In this document: one piece after another, positions 43,509-52,399 of the stretch
How positions within the stretch are numbered: the stretch's first letter is position 1
Layout: each line of letters begins with the position of its first letter
DNA from: Rhizobiales bacterium NRL2
GTDB lineage: Bacteria > Pseudomonadota > Alphaproteobacteria > Minwuiales > Minwuiaceae
DNA: 64,000 nucleotides
Assembly: GCA_001664005.1 (NCBI GenBank)
Contig: CP016093.1
Span: 2,997,001-3,061,000 of the forward strand
Reading direction: 5' to 3'
The notes under the pieces: generated by a model
Told to the model about the DNA's origin: nothing
Database searches by the model: none
What the model saw: the letters and a program-made list of their open reading frames with translations, nothing else
Made by a program: the position numbers and the translations under genes

Positions 43509-43946
43509 TCAGACCGGCTCGATCAGGCGGCACGTGGCGAGACAGGTCGCGGCCAGTGTCCACTCGTCGCCCGTGACGGCGTAGACGTCCGCGCGGCTGG
43601 ACGCGCTGGTCCGCGACCGGCCGGCGATCCGCCCCAGCGCCACGAGCCGTTCGCCCGCGGCGGGCGCGATATTGTGGACGTTGTAGCCCGTCGTCGACGC
43701 CCGCCAGCCGTCCGGACAGGCCGCAGTCGCGGCGCTGACCGCAGCATAATCGGCCAGCACGCCGACGACCGCGCCCTGCACGATCCGCCCGTCGAAGGTG
43801 ATCTCGGGCCGGATCGGCATCTCGATGGCGGACCGCCCGTCGGCGAAGCCGATGCAGCGCAGCCCGAGCCAGACCGAGCTCGGCATGGCGTGGATGCCGG
43901 CGGCCAGCGCCGCACGGAACCCGGTGCTGTAGGGCGAAAGATCCAT
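43509..43946 (-). CDS. PaaI-type hotdog-fold thioesterase
   Basis: 145 residues. FADGRSAIEMPIRPEITFDGRIVQGAVVGVLADYAAVSAATAACPDGWRASTTGYNVHNIAPAAGERLVALGRI is the 4HBT/PaaI pattern, in which G-x-x-x-x-L-x-D follows the beta-2 strand. The usual HGG before the central helix is replaced by VQGA, so activity may be weak or altered. It starts one base after the stop of the second thioesterase gene, an operon of two paralogues. Confidence 0.8.
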   Translation of the reverse strand: MDLSPYSTGFRAALAAGIHAMPSSVWLGLRCIGFADGRSAIEMPIRPEITFDGRIVQGAVVGVLADYAAVSAATAACPDGWRASTTGYNVHNIAPAAGERLVALGRIAGRSRTSASSRADVYAVTGDEWTLAATCLATCRLIEPV

Positions 43947-43947
43947 A

Positions 43948-44376
43948 TCAGGCGGCCGCCGTTTCCGGACGCGGCCGCGTGGCGCGGAAGGTCGCGTTGC
44001 CGCGTGCGATCGCCTCTCCGTCGGCGCGGACGAAGCACTGTGCAAAAGCCAGGTTGCGGCCGGGCCGGACGAACTCCGTCTCGAAGCTGAGCCACTGGCC
44101 CTGCTGGCCGCTGGCGAGATAGTCGAGGTAAAGGTTCACCGTCACCAGCCGCGTGCCTTCGGGCAGATGCAGCCGCATGGAATGGCCCATGGCGTTGTCG
44201 GCCAGCGCGCTGATCAGGCCGCCATGGACAAAGCCCCGCGCGTTGCAGTGCGCAGCCGCGGCCCGAAGCCCGATGATCAGCGCCTCGGGTGTCTCCCGCA
44301 CGTAGATCGGCTCCCACGGATCGGTCAGTCCGCTTCGTCTCGTGTTCGGCGCGAAGCCCGCTGGTACATCGGTCAT
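43948..44376 (-). CDS. PaaI-type hotdog-fold thioesterase
   Basis: 142 residues. HCNARGFVHGGLISALADNAMGHSM holds the H-G-G-x-x-x-x-L-x-D/S signature of acyl-CoA thioesterases, and RLVTVNLYLDYLASGQQGQWLSFETEFVRPGRNLAFAQCFV the following strands. It hydrolyses acyl-CoAs of unknown type. It is first in a two-gene operon with the paralogue downstream and is divergent from a TetR regulator, with the palindrome TAGAC-AG-GTCTA between them. Confidence 0.88.
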   Translation of the reverse strand: MTDVPAGFAPNTRRSGLTDPWEPIYVRETPEALIIGLRAAAAHCNARGFVHGGLISALADNAMGHSMRLHLPEGTRLVTVNLYLDYLASGQQGQWLSFETEFVRPGRNLAFAQCFVRADGEAIARGNATFRATRPRPETAAA

Positions 44377-44415
44377 TCTGTCCTCCCGTTCGAGCCGGAG
44401 GATGCAGGATTTTAT

Positions 44416-44427
44416 TAGACAGGTCTA
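44416..44427. promoter_or_regulatory. TetR-type palindrome TAGAC-AG-GTCTA
   Basis: A perfect 5+2+5 repeat in the AT-rich 102-base gap between the thioesterase operon and the divergent TetR gene. It is a likely operator for that TetR protein. Confidence 0.55.
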
Positions 44428-44478
44428 CATAATTTTGTATTGATGCTAGCTTCCGCGCGGCAATGATGGAGCAAGGCA

Positions 44479-45066
44479 GTGGGCAAGAGAGCGCAGCATG
44501 AAATGGCCCTGCTGACGGAAGCGGCGAAACTGTTCCGGCGCCAGGGCTACGCCGCGACCGGTACGAACGAGATACTTGCCGCCGCCGGCGCGCCGCGCGG
44601 CTCGCTCTACTACTACTTCCCGGGCGGCAAGGAAGAGATCGGCGCCCGCGCCATCGAGGCCGCGGCGAAGCGGGTCACGCTGACGCTGAGGGCGCTCGCG
44701 GCGGAGGCTTCGGATCCGGCGGATTTCGTCGACCGCTATGTGGCGAAGCTGATCGGCTGGATGGCGAAGTCCGGCTGGCGCGACGGCTGCCCCATCACCA
44801 CGGTACTGCTGGAGAACGCGCCGGGCTCGGCGGCGATCACCGCGGTCGGCCGGGAAGCGCATGAGCGCTGGCGCGGGGAAGTCGAGACCATGCTCCTGCG
44901 CCATGCCTGGCCCGAAGACCGTGCGCCGGCCACGGCCCGGACGATCCTGATGGCTTTCGGCGGCGCGCAGATTCACGCCCGCGTCGCCGCCTCCCCCGCT
45001 CCGCTGGAGGATTGCGCCGCCGAACTTCGCCGCCTGTTGGCGGGTTCCGAAACCTCCGAGTTCTGA
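44479..45066 (+). CDS. TetR-family transcriptional regulator (LmrA/YxaF-like)
   Basis: 195 residues from GTG, with GGAG seven bases upstream. TEAAKLFRRQGYAATGTNEILAAAGAPRGSLYYYFPGGKEEIGARAI is the DNA-binding domain, with the PRGSLYYYFPGGKEEL-like recognition region of LmrA/YxaF relatives. The C-terminal ligand domain has WRDGCPITTVLLENAPGS. In characterised relatives a flavonoid, antibiotic or fatty acid ligand is sensed; here the divergent acyl-CoA thioesterases suggest an acyl-type or aromatic ligand. Confidence 0.9.
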   Translation: MGKRAQHEMALLTEAAKLFRRQGYAATGTNEILAAAGAPRGSLYYYFPGGKEEIGARAIEAAAKRVTLTLRALAAEASDPADFVDRYVAKLIGWMAKSGWRDGCPITTVLLENAPGSAAITAVGREAHERWRGEVETMLLRHAWPEDRAPATARTILMAFGGAQIHARVAASPAPLEDCAAELRRLLAGSETSEF

Positions 45067-45071
45067 CCGGC

Positions 45072-45160
45072 GTCCTGGGGCTTGACCCCAGGACCCAGTC
45101 CTTCAGTTCGCTGGGCCCTTGGATCGAGCCTGCCCCGGACACGATCCGGGGTCCAAGGGC
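45072..45160. repeat. Paired intergenic hairpins (family A)
   Basis: GTCCTGGGG-CTTGA-CCCCAGGAC at 45072-45094. Then an inner CCCCGGA-CACGA-TCCGGGG at 45133-45151 sits within the outer arms GCCCTTGGA (45115-45123) and TCCAAGGGC (45152-45160). It is located between the convergent tetR and egtD genes and may double as their terminator. Confidence 0.7.
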
Positions 45161-45183
45161 GTCAGATCTCCGGGACGCTACAG

Positions 45184-46158
45184 CTACGCCGCTTCCAGGA
45201 CGTGCACGCTGAACAGGCCGTTGGCGTCGGTCAGGCTGCGCCGCGCGCGGAAGCCGGCGTCCTCCGCCATCGCCCGGAATTCATCGAGGCCGTACTTGTG
45301 GGAGTTCTCCGTGTGCAGGGTCTCGTCCTCGCGGAAGTCGAAGCGCCGGCCGGCGACGGTCACGGCCTGGTCGCATCCGCTGACCAGATGCATCTCGATC
45401 CGCCCCTCGTCATCGTTCCAGACGGCGCGGTGGCTGAAGGCGTTGAGCTCGAAATCGCCGTCCAGTTCCCGGTTGATGCGCCGAAGCAGGTTGAGGTTGA
45501 AGGCCGCCGTCACGCCCTCGGCGTCGTCATAGGCCGCCTCCAGGATCGCCGGGTCCTTCTTCAGGTCGACGCCGATCACCAGAAAGCCGCCCTGCCCGAC
45601 GGTCCGGCGCGCGCCGCGGAGGAACTCGGCCGCTTCGTCCCGGCTCAGATTGCCGATCGTGGAACCGGGGAAGAAGCCGATGCGCGGGCCCTTCGGCACG
45701 ACATCGTCCAGGCGCACCGGGTCGGTGAAGTCGGCGCAGACCGCGACCACCTCGATCGCCGGGTTCTCGGCCGCGAAGGCGCCGGCATTGTCGAGCAGAT
45801 GGTCGCGTGAGATGTCGATCGGCACGTAGCATTGCGGCCGCCCGAGCGCCTGCACGAACAGGCGGATCTTGTCGGCGGAGCCGCTGCCGAACTCGATCAC
45901 CGTCGCGCCTTCGGGCAGCAGGCGGCGCAATTCGTCGGCATGGTCGCGCAGGATGCCGCACTCGGTACGGGTGGGATAGTATTCCTGCAGCTCGCAGATG
46001 CGCTCGAACAGGCGCGAACCCTCCTCGTCGTAGAAGAACTTGGCGGGCGTCGCCTTCCGCGGTTTCGCCAGCCCCTCCAGGATGGCGGTGCGAAAGTCCT
46101 CCAGTTCCGGCTCCAGGTCGAGAAAGCCCCGAAGGTGCGTGTCGGCGGCGATGTTCAT
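45184..46158 (-). CDS. egtD: L-histidine N(alpha)-methyltransferase
   Basis: 324 residues. It trimethylates histidine to hercynine with three SAM. KPRKATPAKFFYDEEGSRLFERICELQEYYPTRTE at the N-terminus is the EgtD signature, followed by the SAM site VIEFGSGSADKIRLF and FFPGSTIGNL. The C-terminal LHTENSHKYGLDEF is also typical. The ATG overlaps the egtB stop (ATGA). With egtB this makes hercynine and its sulfoxide conjugate; no C-S lyase gene (egtE) is beside the pair. Confidence 0.95.
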   Translation of the reverse strand: MNIAADTHLRGFLDLEPELEDFRTAILEGLAKPRKATPAKFFYDEEGSRLFERICELQEYYPTRTECGILRDHADELRRLLPEGATVIEFGSGSADKIRLFVQALGRPQCYVPIDISRDHLLDNAGAFAAENPAIEVVAVCADFTDPVRLDDVVPKGPRIGFFPGSTIGNLSRDEAAEFLRGARRTVGQGGFLVIGVDLKKDPAILEAAYDDAEGVTAAFNLNLLRRINRELDGDFELNAFSHRAVWNDDEGRIEMHLVSGCDQAVTVAGRRFDFREDETLHTENSHKYGLDEFRAMAEDAGFRARRSLTDANGLFSVHVLEAA

Positions 46159-47450
46159 GACAGGTCCTCCGCGAGGCGCAGGCCGGAGAACTGCCAGCGC
46201 TGATGGGGATAGAAGAAGTTGCGGTAGCTGGCGCGGACATGGCCCGGCGGCGTGACGCAGGAGCCGCCGCGCAGCACGAACTGGTTGGCCATGAACTTGC
46301 CGTTGTATTCGCCCACCGCGCCGGCCGGCGGACGGAAGCCGGGATAGGCGCCGTAGGGGCTGGCGGTCCATTCCCAGACTGCGCCGAACATCTGCCTGAG
46401 CCCCTCGCCCGCCGCGGCGGGACGCGGCAGCAGGGCCTCGGGTTCGGGCCCGGGCGGGACGAGACCTTCCGCCGCGAACTCCCATTCGGCCTCGGTGGGC
46501 AGGCGTTTGCCGGCCCAGCGGGCGAAGGCGTCGGCCTCGTAAAAGCTGACATGGGCCACGGGCGCGGCAGGCTCGACGGGGCGCAGCCCGTAGAGGCCCA
46601 TGACCTCGATGCCGCCCTCGGCGTCCCGCTCCCAGTAGAGCGGCGCGCTCCAGCCCTGGGCCTGAACCGTGGCCCAGCCGTCGGCCAGCCACAGTTCCGG
46701 CCGCCGGTAACCGCCGTCGGCGATGAAATCGAGCCACTCGCCGCAGGTCACCGGCCGGTCGGCCAGACGGAACGGCCGCAGCAACACCTCGTGGCGCGGC
46801 CCCTCATTGTCGAAGGCGAAGCCGGGGCCTGCATGGCCGATCTCCCGGATACCGCCCTCGAAGTCGATCCAGCCGAACGGCGGCGCGGCGGCCTCGGCGA
46901 GGGGCGGCGCGCCGTCGGTCGCGTAGGCCGGCCTGAGGGGATTGCGCGACAGCAGATTCAGCGCGTCGGTCAGCAGCAACTCCTGATGCTGCTGTTCGTG
47001 GTTGAGGCCGAGTTCCGTCAGCCCCGCGACCGCGCCCGACGGATCGTTCGCAACTTCCAGCAGCGCCGCCATGGCTTCGTCCACATGGGCGCGGTAGGCC
47101 ATGACCTCGTCCAGCGGCGGCCGGGTCAGCATGCCCCGCTGCGGCCGGGGCTGGCGGGGGCCTTCGGCCTCGTAATAGGAATTGAAGATGTAGTGGTAGC
47201 GCTCGTCGAAGGCGCGGTAGTCCGCCGCGTGCGGGCGCAGCACGAAGGTCTCGAAGAACCAGCTCACATGGCCCAGATGCCACTTGGTCGGGCTGGCGTC
47301 TTCCATCGCCTGCACCACCTGGTCCTCGGGCGAGAGCGGCGCGGCCAGCGCCTCGCTCCGCTGCCGCACGGCCCGGTAGCGCTCAGGGGTCAAGGCCGCC
47401 GTTTCCGGGTCAGGACCCCCGTGCGGCAAGGCCGTGGCATCGTCTGGCAT
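46155..47450 (-). CDS. egtB: Ergothioneine biosynthesis protein EgtB (iron-dependent sulfoxide synthase)
   Basis: 431 residues. The N-terminal DinB-like part gives the iron ligands: His61 in KWHLGHVSWFFETF, and His151/His155 in NHEQQHQELLLTD. The C-terminal FGE/sulfatase-modifying-type fold includes PFGWIDFEGGIREIG, RLPTEAEWEFAAEGL and NGKFMANQFVLRGGSCVTPPGHVRASYRNFFYPHQRWQFSGLRLA. It joins hercynine to a thiol donor (gamma-glutamylcysteine or cysteine) with O2. ATG 47450 has GAGGGA upstream. First gene of the egtBD operon. Confidence 0.95.
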   Translation of the reverse strand: MPDDATALPHGGPDPETAALTPERYRAVRQRSEALAAPLSPEDQVVQAMEDASPTKWHLGHVSWFFETFVLRPHAADYRAFDERYHYIFNSYYEAEGPRQPRPQRGMLTRPPLDEVMAYRAHVDEAMAALLEVANDPSGAVAGLTELGLNHEQQHQELLLTDALNLLSRNPLRPAYATDGAPPLAEAAAPPFGWIDFEGGIREIGHAGPGFAFDNEGPRHEVLLRPFRLADRPVTCGEWLDFIADGGYRRPELWLADGWATVQAQGWSAPLYWERDAEGGIEVMGLYGLRPVEPAAPVAHVSFYEADAFARWAGKRLPTEAEWEFAAEGLVPPGPEPEALLPRPAAAGEGLRQMFGAVWEWTASPYGAYPGFRPPAGAVGEYNGKFMANQFVLRGGSCVTPPGHVRASYRNFFYPHQRWQFSGLRLAEDLS

Positions 47451-47895
47451 GTTGTCCCTCGTGGTTCTTCTTGTGCCTGCGGACGCGCCCGGGCGCGTCA
47501 TCGCCACGCCCGAAATCAGACATAGGAATGCGTCACCGGGATGAAAGGGACGAATTGCCGCCGCACCCTGCGGAATAAACCTCCGCGCATGAATTGCGTC
47601 ATCGCCCGGCCCGGCCGGGCAAGCCATGCGGACAGGTCACCGCGATCCGGCGCCTGCCTCACGGCAATGTCAGCAGCGCCGCGTCACCGGATCGGCTCAG
47701 GCATGGGTCCCGCGCCGGCGCTGTGCGCCGCGCAGGACTCGGCACCTGTTTCCAGTGGAGTCCTGGGGCCGGCGAAGCCCCCCCGGCGTCCCGGGACTCG
47801 ATCCCGGGACCCTGTTTGTTGGCGACGCGGCGCTGGACCCCGCACGATTCAGCAGGCCCGCTGGCCGGCCCAGCCAACCCCAGCGGGCCATGCGG
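47451..47895. other. Intergenic region with repeats upstream of egtB
   Basis: 445 bases between the egtB start and the oxoprolinase stop. It holds the egtB leader, a family B hairpin (GTCATCGCCCGG..., stem 47604-47620), GC-rich irregular repeats around 47750-47785 and a family A hairpin at 47788-47810. I see no convincing gene in it. Confidence 0.5.
47788..47810. repeat. Intergenic hairpin (family A)
   Basis: GTCCCGGGA-CTCGA-TCCCGGGAC, a perfect 9+5+9 stem followed by CCTGTTTGTT. It matches the first member of the pairs at 45072 and 51605 in loop and flanking bases. Confidence 0.65.
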
Positions 47896-50800
47896 CTACG
47901 CTGGCTTGCCAAACCCGCCGCCACTTGGCGTCGAAATGACGATGGCGTCGCCGGGTTCGAGCTTGGCGATGGCGCGGCCTTCCAGTTCCTCCGTTGAGCC
48001 GTCCCGGCGCTCGACCCAGTTGCGGCCGACCTCGCCGTTCGCCCCGCCTTCCAGGCCGAAGGGCGGCACGACGCGGTGGGAGCCGAGCAGCGAGGCGGTC
48101 ATCGCCTCCCGGAAGCGCATCCGGCGGAAGGTGCCGTCGCCGCCCCTGTGCCGGCCCTTGCCGCCGGAGCCGCGGCGGATGTGGAAATCCTCCAGGATCA
48201 CGGGGAAGCGGAACTCCAGCACCTCCGGGTCCGTGAGCCGGGTGTTGGTCATGTGGGTGTGGACCGCGTCGGTGCCGTCGAAGTCCGCGCCGGCGCCGGA
48301 GCCGCCGCAGATGGTCTCGTAGTACTGGTAGCGGTCATTGCCGAAGGTGAAGTTGTTCATCGTCCCCTGCGCCGCCGCCATGACGCCCAGCGCGCCAAAC
48401 AGCGCGTCGGTGATGCACTGGCTGGTCTCGACATTGCCGGCGACCACGGCGGCCGGGTATTCGGGCCGGAGCATGGACTTCTGCGGGATCTTCACGTGCA
48501 GCGGCTTCAGGCAGCCGCCGTTCAGCGGGATATCCGAGTCCACCAGGCAGCGGAAGACGTAGAGCACCGCGGCCATGGCGACCGACGTGGGCGCGTTGTA
48601 GTTGGTCGGATGCATCTCCGAGGTGCCGGCGAAGTCGATCTCCGCCGAGCGGTCCTCGCGGTCGATGGTCACCTTCACCCGGATGACGTAGCCGTCGTCC
48701 ATCGGGTATTCGAACTCGCCGTCCTTCAGGACGTCGATGACGCGGCGGACCGACTCCTCGGCGTTGTCCTGGACGTGGCCCATATAGGCGCGGACGACGT
48801 CGAGGCCGAAATCGTCGACCATGCGTTTCAGCTCCCGCGCGCCCTTCTCGCAGGCGGCGATCTGCGCCGAGAGGTCGGCCAGGTTCTGCTTCGGGTTGCG
48901 CGCCGGATACCTGCCCGAGGTCAGGATCTCGACGACTTCGCCTTCGCGGAAGCGGCCGCCGTCGACCAGCAGGACATTGTCCAGCAGCACGCCCTCCTCC
49001 TCGACCGTCTTCGAATCCGGCGGCATGGAGCCCGGCGTCTTGCCGCCGATGTCGGCATGGTGGCCGCGGCTGGCGGTATAGAACAGCACCTCGGTCTCCG
49101 CCTCGTCATAGACCGGCGCGATCACGGTGACGTCGGGCAGGTGCGTGCCGCCATTGTAGGGCGCGTTCAGCATGTAGACGTCGCCGGGCTTCATGGTGGC
49201 CGCGTTTTCCCGGATCACCGTCTTGATGCTCTGCGACATGGAGCCGAGGTGGACCGGCATGTGGGGCGCGTTGGCGATCAGCTCGCCCTCCGCGTCGAAC
49301 AGGGCGCAGGAGAAGTCCAGCCGCTCCTTGATGTTGACCGAATAGGCCGTGCGCTCGAGGACGACGCCCATCTGCTCGGCGATGTTCATGAACAGGTTGT
49401 TGAAGATCTCCAGCATCACCGGGTCGGCCTCGGTGCCGATGGCGCGCGCGCCGGAGCGGGCCTCGACGCGGCGCAGCACCAGATGGCGCTTGCCCGTCAT
49501 CTCGGCGCGCCAGCCGGGCTCGACGATGGTGGTCGCCGTGGCCTCGGTGACGATCGCCGGGCCGTCGATGGCCTCGCCCGGCTGCATCGCCTCCCGGTCG
49601 AAGACGCCGGTGTGGCGCCAGTCGCCGTCCATCCAGGCCTGCACTTCGGCCAGCGCCTCGGGCGCGCCCTCGCCCGTCTCCGATTCAGCGTCCTCGATCA
49701 CCTCGCCCGGCGCCACGGCCTCGACGGTGGCGGCCTCGACGATGATGGTCTTCTCCGGGCTCTCGAAGCCGAACTGCTGGCGGTGGGCCTCGGCGAAGCG
49801 CCGCTCGACCTCCTCCAGCCCACCGAAGGCAATGGCCAGCGCGGTATCCGACCCTTCGTAGCGGATCAGCGCCCCCAGATGGATCTCGATCTTCGCCTCG
49901 GGCACGTCCTGGTCCAGCAGTTCCCGACGCGCCTGCCCGGCCAGCTCGTCGTGGACCGCCTTGATCGCGTCCATGTTCTCCGCTGCCAGCGGCTTCTCGA
50001 CGGTCTTCTCCCTGAGCGCGCGGGTGTCGGCGAGGCCCATGCCATAGGCGGAGAGCACGCCCGCATGGGGGTGCAGCAGCACGGTCTCGATGCCCAGCTT
50101 GTCGGCCACCAGGCAGGCATGCTGCCCGCCCGCGCCGCCGAAGCAGTTGAGCACGTATTTCGAGACGTCATAGCCGCGCTGGATCGAGATCTTCTTGATG
50201 GCGTTGGCCATGTTCTCGACCGCGATATCGAGGAACCCGGCCGCGACCTGTTCGGGCGTGCGGCGGTCACCGGTCTCCTCGGCGATGCGGTCGGCCAGTT
50301 CCGCGAACTTCTCCCGCACGACCTCGGCGTCCAGCGGCGCGTCGCCGTTCGGGCCGAAGACGGCGGGGAACTGCTCCGGCTGCAGCTTGCCCAGCATGAC
50401 GTTGCAGTCGGTGACCGCCAGCGGGCCGCCATTGCGGTAGCAGGCGGGACCGGGATGGGCGCCGGCCGAATCGGGGCCGACCTGGTAGCGTCCGGCCTCG
50501 AAATGCAGAACCGAGCCGCCGCCCGCGGCGACGGTGTGGATCAGCATCATCGGCGCGCGCATGCGCACGCCCGCGACCTCCGTCTCGAAGGCGCGCTCGA
50601 ACTCGCCGTTGTAGTGGCTGACGTCGGTGGACGTGCCGCCCATGTCGAAGCCGATGACCCGGTCGAAGCCCGCCATGGCGGCGGTGCGGACCATGCCGAC
50701 CACGCCGCCAGCGGGCCCCGACAGGATCGCGTCCTTGCCCTGGAACAGCCGCGCGTCGGTCAGCCCGCCATTCGACTGCATGAACATCAGCCGGGCGTCG

Positions 50801-51501
50801 CCCAGTTCGCCCGCCACCTGGTCGACATAGCGGCGCAGGATCGGCGAGAGATAGGCGTCGACCACCGTGGTGTCGCCGCGGCTGACGATCTTCATCAGCG
50901 GGCTGGTGCCGTGGCTGGTGGAGACCTGGGTGAAGCCGGTCTCGCAGGCGATCTCCGCCACCCGTTCCTCGTGGGCGGTGAAGCGGAAGCCATGCATGAA
51001 GACGATGGCGACGGCGCGGATACCGTCGTCGAAGGCGGCCTGCAGCGCCTGGCGCGCCGCGGCCTCGTCCAGCGGCTCCAGCTCTTCGCCGTTGGTGTCG
51101 ACGCGTCCCGGCACCTCGGCCACGCGTTCATAGAGCATTTCCGGCAGTTCGATCTTCAGCGCGAACAGCTTCGGTCGGTTCTGATATCCGATACGAAGAA
51201 CATCGGAGAAGCCCTTGTTCGTAATGAACAGACAGCGGTCGCCCTTGCGCTCCAGCAGCGCATTGGTGGCGACCGTGGTGCCCATCTTGACCGCCTCGAT
51301 CCCGGCGTCGGGTATCGGATCGCCGGCCTCCAGGCCCAGCAGGTCGCGGATGCCCTGCAGCGCGGCGTCCTTGTAGCGGTCCGGGTTCTCGGAGAGCACC
51401 TTGTGGGTGACCACCGAACCGTCGGGCCTGCGGCCGACGATGTCGGTGAAGGTGCCGCCCCGGTCGATCCAGAACTGCCAGCGGTTCGCCATGTCGTTCA
51501 T
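47896..51501 (-). CDS. 5-oxoprolinase / hydantoinase, fused A+B form
   Basis: 1201 residues. Residues about 1-690 are the hydantoinase A-type ASKHA half: [51 protein letters not shown] and [20 protein letters not shown]. The rest is the hydantoinase B-type half: [44 protein letters not shown] and [16 protein letters not shown]. The fusion is that of eukaryotic-style ATP-dependent 5-oxoprolinase, which opens pyroglutamate to glutamate, although acetophenone carboxylase and hydantoinase relatives share the fold. It is likely a single-gene unit; nearness to egtBD may reflect glutathione/gamma-glutamyl metabolism. Confidence 0.9.
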   Translation of the reverse strand: MNDMANRWQFWIDRGGTFTDIVGRRPDGSVVTHKVLSENPDRYKDAALQGIRDLLGLEAGDPIPDAGIEAVKMGTTVATNALLERKGDRCLFITNKGFSDVLRIGYQNRPKLFALKIELPEMLYERVAEVPGRVDTNGEELEPLDEAAARQALQAAFDDGIRAVAIVFMHGFRFTAHEERVAEIACETGFTQVSTSHGTSPLMKIVSRGDTTVVDAYLSPILRRYVDQVAGELGDARLMFMQSNGGLTDARLFQGKDAILSGPAGGVVGMVRTAAMAGFDRVIGFDMGGTSTDVSHYNGEFERAFETEVAGVRMRAPMMLIHTVAAGGGSVLHFEAGRYQVGPDSAGAHPGPACYRNGGPLAVTDCNVMLGKLQPEQFPAVFGPNGDAPLDAEVVREKFAELADRIAEETGDRRTPEQVAAGFLDIAVENMANAIKKISIQRGYDVSKYVLNCFGGAGGQHACLVADKLGIETVLLHPHAGVLSAYGMGLADTRALREKTVEKPLAAENMDAIKAVHDELAGQARRELLDQDVPEAKIEIHLGALIRYEGSDTALAIAFGGLEEVERRFAEAHRQQFGFESPEKTIIVEAATVEAVAPGEVIEDAESETGEGAPEALAEVQAWMDGDWRHTGVFDREAMQPGEAIDGPAIVTEATATTIVEPGWRAEMTGKRHLVLRRVEARSGARAIGTEADPVMLEIFNNLFMNIAEQMGVVLERTAYSVNIKERLDFSCALFDAEGELIANAPHMPVHLGSMSQSIKTVIRENAATMKPGDVYMLNAPYNGGTHLPDVTVIAPVYDEAETEVLFYTASRGHHADIGGKTPGSMPPDSKTVEEEGVLLDNVLLVDGGRFREGEVVEILTSGRYPARNPKQNLADLSAQIAACEKGARELKRMVDDFGLDVVRAYMGHVQDNAEESVRRVIDVLKDGEFEYPMDDGYVIRVKVTIDREDRSAEIDFAGTSEMHPTNYNAPTSVAMAAVLYVFRCLVDSDIPLNGGCLKPLHVKIPQKSMLRPEYPAAVVAGNVETSQCITDALFGALGVMAAAQGTMNNFTFGNDRYQYYETICGGSGAGADFDGTDAVHTHMTNTRLTDPEVLEFRFPVILEDFHIRRGSGGKGRHRGGDGTFRRMRFREAMTASLLGSHRVVPPFGLEGGANGEVGRNWVERRDGSTEELEGRAIAKLEPGDAIVISTPSGGGFGKPA

Positions 51502-51604
51502 CGATGCCCTCCCGAACGCCTTGCGTTCAACCTACGCCGGCGGCGCGGGCGATCAAGTGGCGGGCTGCGCGTGACAACGGGACGGGCCGCGATACATCGG
51601 TCCC

Positions 51605-51675
51605 GTTCCGGGGCTCGACCCCGGAACCCAGTGCAGCGGCGATGCCGGACTGGACCCCGGGATCAAGTCCCGGGG
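51605..51675. repeat. Paired intergenic hairpins (family A)
   Basis: GTTCCGGGG-CTCGA-CCCCGGAAC at 51605-51627 and CCCCGGGA-TCAAG-TCCCGGGG at 51655-51675. Both stems are perfect. The loops are CTCGA and TCAAG, the latter the complement-type of CTTGA. They lie between the divergent oxoprolinase and SDR genes, so a terminator role is unlikely here. Confidence 0.7.
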
Positions 51676-51706
51676 CGGGCCGGCGTCAAACCGGAGGGAT
51701 GGAATC

Positions 51707-52399
51707 ATGGACGTGAAACGGGCGCTGATCGTCGGCGCGGGCAAGGGCATCTCGGCCAGCTTCGCCAAGGGGCTGGCCGCGCGCGGCGCCAAGGTCATGC
51801 TGGCGGCACGGAACACGGACAAGCTGGCGGATCTCGCCGCGGAGACCGGTGCGCTGACGGAAAGCTGCGACGCCGGCGATCCGGCCTCGGTCGCGGCGCT
51901 GTTCCAGGCGGCGGACCGGGAGATGGGCGGCGTCGATCTCGTCCTCTACAACGCCTCCAGCCGGGCCCGCGGCGGCATCGCCGAACTCGATCCGGCGGAT
52001 GTGGAAATGGCCATCCGCATCTCCGGTTTCGGCGGTTTCCTGGTGGCGCAGCAGGCGGGAAAACGCATGCTGGATCAGGGACATGGCGCGATCTTCTTCA
52101 CCGGAACCTCAGCCAGTGTAAAGGGCTATCCCAACTCGTCGAGCTTCGCCATGGGCAAGTTCGCCCTGCGCGGTCTCTGCCAGTCGCTGGCGCGGGAACT
52201 GTCGCCGAAGAACATCCACATCGCTCACTTCGTTATCGACGGCGGCGTGCGCTCCGACACGCGGAAGGAGCCGGAGGGCAAACCCGACTCCTTCCTCGAT
52301 CCCGACGCGATCGCGCAAACCTATCTGGCCGTGCTTGACCAGCCGCGCAATGCCTGGTCCTGGGAGGTGGAACTCAGGCCGTTCGTCGAGAATTTCTAG
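51707..52399 (+). CDS. SDR-family oxidoreductase with Phe in place of the catalytic Tyr
   Basis: 230 residues. ALIVGAGKGISASFAKGLAARGAKVML is the coenzyme site (G-x-x-x-G-I-x). The active-site region reads IFFTGTSASVKGYPNSSSFAMGKFALRGLCQSLARELSPKNI, where the usual Y-x-x-x-K is F147-A-M-G-K151; Ser135/137 and Lys151 remain. Loss of the Tyr hydroxyl would weaken or change classic dehydrogenase chemistry. GGAGG lies nine bases before ATG 51707. The last 4 bases overlap the convergent GH3-like gene. Confidence 0.85.
   Translation: MDVKRALIVGAGKGISASFAKGLAARGAKVMLAARNTDKLADLAAETGALTESCDAGDPASVAALFQAADREMGGVDLVLYNASSRARGGIAELDPADVEMAIRISGFGGFLVAQQAGKRMLDQGHGAIFFTGTSASVKGYPNSSSFAMGKFALRGLCQSLARELSPKNIHIAHFVIDGGVRSDTRKEPEGKPDSFLDPDAIAQTYLAVLDQPRNAWSWEVELRPFVENF

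Noticed and set aside
48076-52338. A 1420-codon plus-strand frame opposite the oxoprolinase
   Set aside because: Same mirror effect: composition is dominated by H, R, D, A, V and G with no family motifs, while the minus strand encodes a complete oxoprolinase.
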